A DNA stretch of 64,000 nt from Uloborus plumipes (lineage: Eukaryota > Arthropoda > Arachnida > Araneae > Uloboridae). Under the pieces are notes generated by a model. It saw nothing but the letters and a program-made list of their open reading frames with translations, did not search any database and was not told where the DNA came from. Every line of letters begins with the position of its first letter. The stretch's first letter is position 1. The DNA is taken from positions 1 to 64,000 of the forward strand of contig JAXGGA010001180.1 in the NCBI GenBank assembly GCA_038373865.1. Direction: 5' to 3'. Position numbers and translations under genes: made by a program. Below are positions 26,501 to 35,500 of the stretch, one piece after another.

Positions 26501-29500
26501 ACAAACCAGACAAATGAAAACTAATTTATAAAACAAGGAAAATGTAATTGTTAAATAATTAATCATTGCACTCTCACGTCATGGGTTTTCCAACGATAAC
26601 AACGTCCCAGAAGACATCAGAAACTGCTCCTGATTACCTATTTCTCATGCCCGAATTTAATTCAAGAGGATCAAAATTGCAAATGAATAATTTCTAAAAC
26701 ATATTTAGGTACATATCTACACGTTTAGACACAAAAAAAAAAAAAAAAGGAAAAGAAAATACCATATATACGCGAAATTCACATTCTCACGTGCATACTA
26801 TACATTACGTACGGCTTAATTTCTAAAAAATAAGTACACGAGCCAGGGCCCAATCAAGCCGAAGCGAAATGATTCCCTGGAAAAAGTTTTGGTGCCCCTG
26901 CCACAAGAAAATCCTCTCACCTTCAGAACAGTAGCTCTAAAAAAAGCCCCCCCCCCCCTATCATCCCCCCGATGATAGAAAATTCCCTATTTTGGTGTTA
27001 CATTAAGTATTTAAAATCAAAAGATGCTAATATTAAATGCTTAACTATTGTGCTGATCATCATTAGATCTCTATTAATATTTGAAATGTTACTTACAAGA
27101 ACTTTATTATTTTGTCTTAAAATTATTTTTCACATATCACAAAATATCAAAATATGAGCAAAAAATTTTGAAAATGACGCTGTTTGAAAAATATTAGGTT
27201 ATGTATGTGTTTAACACAGCCGAGCTATTGAACAGGCTGGTAAAGGAAAAAAATGTTGATGCTAAATGTAAAAAACAAGCATCCAAAAAATAAAATTAAC
27301 CAGAAAAACTTTTACAGTTGTTTCGCAAAGCTGAGGACAACGAAGAAAATATTTTTTTACTGCTGTAGATGCTACCTTTGACTAGCTTGTTGAGCATTCA
27401 AATTAAGTGCCGCTTTGAGCTTGTTCTCTTAATAATGCCCGATTAAAAATACGTTTCATACATAGCAAACGTCAAAAATTATGTTCATTTGGTGCAAATA
27501 CATCCGATATGTGGTCCTTTCTATAATTTCATTACCCCAGAGGAGGAAAATCGTCAAATCAGACGACATTGAATAAGGGGGCTTGACTTTCCTTAAGGCG
27601 GCTTTTTCCTTGATCGCTTTCTGTTGCCATTATCTTTCGAATAAATGATTTTCCTGTTAGAATTGTATATTGTTCAAGATAATGCTTTTTTTGATAAACA
27701 AAATGAAGCATTTTCTTACTCATTGGCTTTTCATAATGCATAAAAATAGTGGAAACGCTTTGGGAGGGACATTTTTTTAGATATAAAAATAAATAGGTGC
27801 TTACCTAAACATTATTGCTCAACGGTTACACGGAAGTCATTATACGTCGAGTAATGCGCTCAATTTTTATGTTAAATTCGTATTTTTTCTACATGCACAA
27901 TGTATATACAGATACATTTACTAAAGGGTTTCACTCCCACTCGTTTACACTTGCTAAGTTAAAAAAAAACATTTCAACAAAATCTTCTGAAAATCTGAGA
28001 AAGTAATTGGTGTGGTCCGATAATACATACAATTATAAAGCCTAAAAGGCAAACAGAAGAAAATCCTCTGTCAAATATTTTTTTAGGGCTAAATTTTATG
28101 AAGAGTTTAGAAAGTTTTGTGGCTTATCTACAGAATAAAAATAATCTAAGATTTTTTTTTTTTTTGGAATCCGTTAAAACAGGAATAAAAAATGTTTATA
28201 CACGTGATTCAAAACGATGGACACAATATCAAATTGCTACATTTCGTATGTGTTTTGCTTGAACTCTGTCAGGTATATTTTGTTACGATTCGAGTTAATT
28301 TAATGTTCTAAAATGCATAATTTGCATATAGTTTTTTCTCGATCTTCGCTTTTCGTTCTTGCATCAAGATCACGTTACGCATATGCAAATTGCCGGCAGC
28401 ATTTAAGCTCGCTACCGGCACTTTGCTTGGCTCGTACTTGCTTTTCAATTTGATCGGCGACTCGGTTGAGTCGACCAATCTTTACGCCGATAGTTTCGGC
28501 ATTGTACCTTCATAATGAAATTCGTGCTGAAAGGTATTCATTGTAAATAAGTTCATCATGAATAAAGCAATTAGTTTTACTTTTTCTATTGTGTCACTGA
28601 CGAGACTACAGGTTGGACTTTGTAAGCTGAACCAATACATGCAGCTTAACAAATAGGTTATGGGCCGTTTGCCCAACCTAACGTCGTGATCAATTTATTG
28701 TATCGTCAAAAATTTATAAGTGCTTTGATATAAAAGTCCTTCAGACGGCGGGCCAAATAAATCAGTTCAAGATGGAAGTCCGAAAGTTAAATAGGGAAAA
28801 CTATTCCACTTGGATAAACGACATAAAAGCCTTGCTGATGCATAAGAACTGTTGGCGAATCGTTTGCGGTCTGGAAAAGGATCCTGCTAAAGAATCTACA
28901 GGTATTCCGGAATTTAACAAACGTAAAGATAAAGCGTTCAGTTTGATATACTTAAATATAAGTGATGATTATAAAAACTTAATCAACGATACAGACGACC
29001 CGACCAAAGTTTGGAAGAAATTAGAAACCCACTTTAGACCAGATTCTCGAGCAAGAATAGTGGAACTTACGGACCAGTTCTTCAACTGCCGTATTGACTC
29101 TGGGGAAGACATTGACATCTACGCTTGTAGACTGAAGACTATCATCAAACAACTGCAAGACTTAAGGAAACCCATTCCAGAATATTACCAGTCATTCCAG
29201 CTGATTCGCTATTTGCCTCCTGAATTTGGGCAAATTATACAATCCATTTATAGATGGAAAGACGAAGAATTCCGTTTTGACAAAATTTTAACGGAGTTGC
29301 TATCAGAAGAGTCACGTTTAAGATTGATTCAAAAAGACTCTGAAATGTCCGTTCTAGCTATGAACACTTATGTTAAAACTCCTGAAGATAGAGTGAAATG
29401 CGAGTATTGCGGGAAACTTGGACATTCGAAAGACAAATGTTTCAAGCGGAAGAAGCAAGAATCTAACTTTATCAGCAATGTGAATTCTACAGAAAAAGTT

Positions 29501-32500
29501 TCTAATTCATGGTATGTGGATTGCGCGGCTACGCATCATTGCTGCCAAGATCTAAACCTATTCGAGGATTATACCCCCAATAACAGTTCCAGCGTTGCAA
29601 CAGCTGTAAAAGGAGCAAATTGTCCAGTGGACGGAACTGGGACCGTTGTACTACTCTTGGACTCTAAAGGTAACAGAGATAAATTAGTTCTTACTAATGT
29701 TCTGTATTCCCCTAAATTAAGAAGGAACCTTTTGTCTGGGTCACAATTGGATAGTGAGGGTTATTCATTTGAATGTAAAAATGGTATATTAAAGGTAAAG
29801 TCTAAAGATGAAAGTAAAATTATTATCTCCGCAAATTGTAAAGACGGTCTTTACCAATTTTCGCCTAAATATCCGAAAAAGGTAAATGCAAAAATTAAAG
29901 TTAATGAAACTGACAAGGGTAAAAATGTAAAAGAATTCAACAATGCTAGAGATCTTAAATCATCGGCAAAGCCGAAAAATCAGATTAATTTTTCTAGAAA
30001 TAACGTAAAAGAGAATTCAAATCCCGGAAATTCTAACTCTAGTCAGAATTACAATAATTCCAATGGTTCTAAACCTAAACGTGTTTTTTCTAGTACTAAA
30101 TTTGATAACAATTTAAATATTTGGCATAAACGTTTTTGTCATATTAATTTTAAATATATTGTAAATACTAGTAAAAATAATGCTGTTCGTGGTTTAGGTA
30201 ATTAAGAAAGTTGAATCTAGTTGTGAATCCTGTAAAATTGCTAAATCTAGAAGTGTCTCATAAGCCACTGCACAAGATTAGATCAGATAGGCCGCTCCAA
30301 TTAGTCCATACAGACCTATGCGGAAAACTCCCATGTGTCGCAATAGGCGGATTCAAGTATTTTATGTCTATAACTGACGATTATTCTCGAAAAGTCACTG
30401 TTTTCCTACTAAAGGAAAAGAGTCAAGCAATAGACTGTTTTAAAAAGTATCAAAAGAGGGCAGAACGATTTTTGAACACTAAAATTGTAAATGTCCGAAC
30501 GGATAATGGGATGGAATATTGTAGTGATGAATTTGAGGCTTATTTGGATGAACAGGGCATAAAACCAGAGCGTACTAATGTGTATACACCACAAATGAAC
30601 GGGGTCGCGGAGAGATTCAATTATACGGCTCTAGATGCTATTAAAGCAATTTTATATTCTAGTAAATTAGGAAATCAGTTTTGGGCAGAAGCATTGCTAT
30701 GTTTCACATACGTGTGGAATCGCGTTTGCCACGCGGGCCAAACTTCAACACCTTTTGAACGTTATGCTAATCGCAAACCATCTGTCAACCACTTGAAAAT
30801 ATTCGGCTCCCCTTGCTTTTTGGGGGTTCCCAAAAATTTAAGAAAACTTGACATGCGGGCCAAAAAGGGTATTTTCGTAGGGTATGCTTTAAAAACAAAA
30901 GGGTACAGAATTTGGTTACCTGCTGAGCGCAAAATTGTAGAGACAATTAATGTTAGATTTGAAGCAGAATCGGAAAGCAGTGGAGCAGCACTGGACCCTG
31001 ATAAATTTATAAATTCGCCAGATTCAGATAGCGATTCCGATCAGGAAAGCTTAAATGAAGAGGGAAATGATTTAGAACTAGTGTCAGTATTAGACCGCGG
31101 TGAACAAAGTACAAGTCAAACCCCAACTCCTGTTAAAATTGTTTGGATTCGAAAAGCTGTTCCCCGCGCTGATAATTCACGAACTGATATCTATTATTCA
31201 ATTGAGGGATCAAAGGCAAGACTTCGTTCTCATAAAGATGTAGAAGCTTTTTGCAGATCACACAATTTTGAATACTTAAAAGAAAATTTCGATTTCAGCG
31301 GGAAAAACGAATTTTCCGGTGAGGTAAATTTTAATGAAAATGTTTCTGAAGCATGACTAGATGTTCGGATACCGAAATCTTTTAATGATGCTTTAAGAAC
31401 TCCAGAAGCCGACCATTGGTATAGTTCTATGTCCGACGAAATAGAGACCATGAAACAACGCAAAGTTTGGAATCTTGTGCCTAGACCGGCTGATTCTAAA
31501 GTAATTGGTAACCGTTGGGTGTTTACATTAAAAAGAAATGACAAAAATGAAATTGTACGTTTTAGAAGTCGCCTTGTTTTTCAAGGACATCGACAATTGA
31601 AAGGTATTCATTATGATCAGGTATTCAGTCCTGTCATTGAATTTTCATTAGTACGATTATTTTTTTCTATTTTTGTGTGTAAAATGAACTGGATTCATAA
31701 TCAATTTGATATAAAATGTGCTTATTTATATGCTCCCTTAAAGGAAAGCATATACATGTCTCAGCCTCAGGGATTTCAAGACCCTGATAAAATTGATTAT
31801 GTTTGTAAATTAAATCGCGCTATCTATGGACTACACCAAGCTGGTCGTGAATGGTTTTTAGAAATACATAATGTTCTTATTGGTTTAAAATTTAAGAAAT
31901 TATCATGGGCAAATTGTGTTTATACTTTAGAATCAAATGTTATTTTAATACTTTATGTTGATGATATAGTAGTATTTTGTAAAAATGAAAAGTACTTAAA
32001 TAATGTAATTGCCAGTCTTAAATCAAAATTTGATATCAAAGTCCTCGGTAGAACGCAAAAACTTTTAGGCGTTGAATTTGAGGAAAAAGACAATTCATTA
32101 TTCATTCATCAACAAAGCTATATCGCTAAAGTATGTGAAAGTTATCGCAAATACAATTTTCCAACTGTTTCTTTACCAATTGCTGTAGGAATTGTACTTT
32201 CTAAAGACCAGTATCCAAATTCTAAAGAAGAAACTGAAATGATGTCCAAATTACCTTATCATAACATCTTGGGTTGCATTTCCTTCATAGCAAATAGAAC
32301 GCGCCCAGATTTATGTTACGCGGTAAACATCTTGTCACAGTTCCAATCGAATCCAGGTTTGTTTCACTGGAATGTTCTACTTAAACTTCTAGGCTATTTA
32401 AATTACACAAAATCTCTGAAACTATGTTTGTCTAATGTTTCTAATTTAAAAGTTGAATGTTTTAGCGATGCTAGTTATGCATCTAATCGCGATGATAGAA

Positions 32501-35500
32501 TTTCGATTGGCGGAATGATTTTATTCATTGATCAATCGCCTATTATCTGGAAAACATTTAAACAGAAATGTGTTAGTTTATCGACAATGGAATCAGAATA
32601 CGTATCTCTTACTGAAGCTGCAAAAGAATTAGTTTGGATTGTTCGCATAATTAAAGAATTGGTAAAATTCAAGTTTATTCATATGAAACCAAATTTTAAT
32701 CTTCTTTGCGACAATCAAGCGGCTATTAATTTCTCAAATTCGCCGATAGAAAACAGTAGAACAAAACATATTGATATCAGGCTACATTTCTTAAGAGACT
32801 TAATATCAGAAAATTTGTTTGAATTAAATTATGTAAATACCAAACAAAACTACGCGGATATTTTTACAAAACCAATGAATAAAATAAAGTTGAACTCTTT
32901 TCTAAGAACTTTTCTGACTTGAAAAAAAAAAAAAAAAAATTTGAGTCCAACTACACTAGTGTGTGTACTTAGGTAATTTATTTGTAAAAATGTTTGTGTT
33001 ATTAATTGTTGTAATTTTCTTGCATGTATCTGACGGACATTTGAGGCCTATTGCATTCTATTTCAACTGTATCTATGAGGATGGACCTTCGTCGGGGGAG
33101 ATGTTGACGGACCTGATCCAAATTCTATGTCCTGGAGATCCATGAGTTGAGAATAAGAATGGTTCGCGTGCATCGACTCCCGGTGCAGGTTCACGCCTCG
33201 GCTGCTCCTGTTTAGATTTTAGAGTTTTGTGGAAAAAAAAAAACTCTCTTAGGAACTTTTTGAACTTTACAGTTTTTGCAGGATTAGGGTTTCAAGATGT
33301 CAGGATGCAATGTTAGTAAATTTCTAATGTTATTTTGTATTAATGTTATAAGGTGATCTTGTATGCAAGAGGCGGGCCCTTGTTACGATTCGAGTTAATT
33401 TAATGTTCTAAAATGCATAATTTGCATATAGTTTTTTCTCGATCTTCGCTTTTCGTTCTTGCATCAAGATCACGTTACGCATATGCAAATTGCCGGCAGC
33501 ATTTAAGCTCGCTACCGGCACTTTGCTTGGCTCGTACTTGCTTTTCAATTTGATCGGCGACTCGGTTGAGTCGACCAATCTTTACGCCGATAGTTTCGGC
33601 ATTGTACCTTCATAATGAAATTCGTGCTGAAAGGTATTCATTGTAAATAAGTTCATCATGAATAAAGCAATTAGTTTTACTTTTTCTATTGTGTCACTGA
33701 CGAGACTACAGGTTGGACTTTGTAAGCTGAACCAATACATGCAGCTTAACACATTTTAAAAAGGATTTGGTAGTTTGACCACTACCAGTGCAGTGCTTCA
33801 GAACCGTACTGGGTTTTAGCTTCAATCGTTATTGAACTACTAACTGCATCAGTTGTAAACGACATGGCTGTTATGTAGTTATTTAACTAGATTTCTACCA
33901 AAGGTTTCCACAACTAAAAAAAAAAAATAACTGCAGTACTACTAAAAACCTTTTGAAAATTGAATTTGCACAAAGTTTTCTAGTAACAGTGCACTTTTTT
34001 CTTAGGTGAAGCTACCAATTTTACTTAAAAAAAAAACTGTGTCGTTACTAGATAAGTTTATAGAATTCCAGTTTCTCCAAGAAGTTTTCTAGTAATACTG
34101 AATTTTTTTCTGAAGTGTAGTAAAGTTACAGCTGATTAAGTAACAGTACACTGTTAAAACTACAGGTTTCATGAGGTACCTTTAAGGGGGAAAAGTTGTA
34201 GCACGAGCGGTACCCCCTTAAGGGTGCCACTTGACTCCCTATAGCACCCTTGAAAGTGCCATATGGAGTCAAGTGGCTTATGGGTACCTTATGGCTGCCA
34301 ACGTGTGACCCATGGTAGGGGCGGCATTTCAATATTTCGTTTGAGGGGGCGAGTTTGTTAAATATGAAGTACCTCAGTATGGAAAAAAAAACATATTGGT
34401 TAAAAGAAAGATATCTGAAACTGGATTAAATATTAAGAAAAATTGTAGGTATTAAAGCAATTTAAATTCTTATGACCAAACTTTAAAATTATTTTGTAAT
34501 TAGTTATCACATAAAGTGCCTTGATTAAAAATTTGTTATTAGCTTTTAGTCTGCAATGTTTGGAGTCAAGAAGAAGAGTTTTTCTCCATCGATTTTCAGT
34601 GTCTTGTGCCAAACAGCTAAAGTTGAAAAATCTTTTTAGTCCCGTTACATTTGTTTCAGAGCATTCTTTCAGATTCCTCTCTCATTAGATTGAGAATATG
34701 TTTAATGATAAGTTTTATCAATTTTTGTTGAAAATTGACAAGCTTTTCTTTTTCTTTTTGCATGTGATCATTGATTTGTGTTAAACACAAATTGAATTTA
34801 CCCTTTTTTTTAACTTTTGCGAAAAATATTTGGGGGTGCAACCGCCCCCTCTTGCCCCCCTTATTTGCCGCCCCTGACCCATGGCACCCTAAAAGTGCCA
34901 TAGGGAGCCTAATATCACCTTCAAGGGTGCCATAGGGAGTCAAGTGGTACCCTTGAGGTGGTGGCGCTGGCGCTACAACTTTTCGCCCTTAAAGGGGCCA
35001 CATGCAACCTGTAGTTTTACCTGTGTACTTAAGAATTAGGAGCTCTGTGTCGTTACTAGAAATGTTTATGGAATCCCAGTTTCTTAGAGATTTTCTAGCG
35101 GTACGGAAGTTTTTTTTTTCTTTTTTGCATTGTATTATATTTTGACTGATGAAAGTACACTGTTAAAACTTCAGGAGACTCTTGTGGTAAATATTACTCT
35201 AAAATGTAATGTTCTCACTACAGAAAATTTTTACAGTAAACTGTACCACGAAGACAGAGCCAATGGATATACCAAGTGACTTACTGTCTGAAGCACTTAA
35301 CACCCAATTTCCAGTGGGTGGCAAGCAAAACGGTGTGCAAAAGCATAATCCTTGGTTCGATCCCTGCTTCTCGCGTCTTGCGCTTTTTAACTCTCGTTTT
35401 TGCTACCGTAAAATTTTAGAGTAAAATGGGATTTTACGGTTAAATTTACTGGCAACATGGATGCCAGTATCTTTAACCATAAAATTTCAGAAAATTTTTT

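Larger units (their letters stand above)
28281..33751 (+). mobile_element. Ty1/copia LTR retrotransposon, young but coding-defective
   Basis: A 5471-bp element with 371-bp LTRs, a primer binding site, gag-protease, integrase and reverse transcriptase-RNase H in the Ty1/copia order (integrase before RT), and a 3' LTR. The flanks TATTT (28276-28280) and CATTT (33752-33756) form a 5-bp target duplication with one mismatch. The LTRs read identically in my line-by-line comparison. The coding region nevertheless has frame breaks near 30200 and 30260 and an in-frame TGA at 31354-31356. It sits in ETS intron 1, antisense to that gene. Confidence 0.96.
34037..35175. repeat. Direct duplication of about 125 bp, 1 kb apart
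   Basis: Blocks CTGTGTCGTTACTAGA, TTTCTAGYRGTAC-like, and GTACACTGTTAAAACT occur in the same order at 34037-34165 and 35044-35175. The second copy leads into another element with the same terminal sequence. Confidence 0.65.

Noticed and set aside
30409..30594. Minus-strand ORF inside copia
   Set aside because: Antisense shadow of the integrase core.
35300..35380. Possible tRNA gene around GGTTCGATCCC
   Set aside because: Only a T-arm/B-box-like part is visible. I could not form an acceptor stem or anticodon arm.
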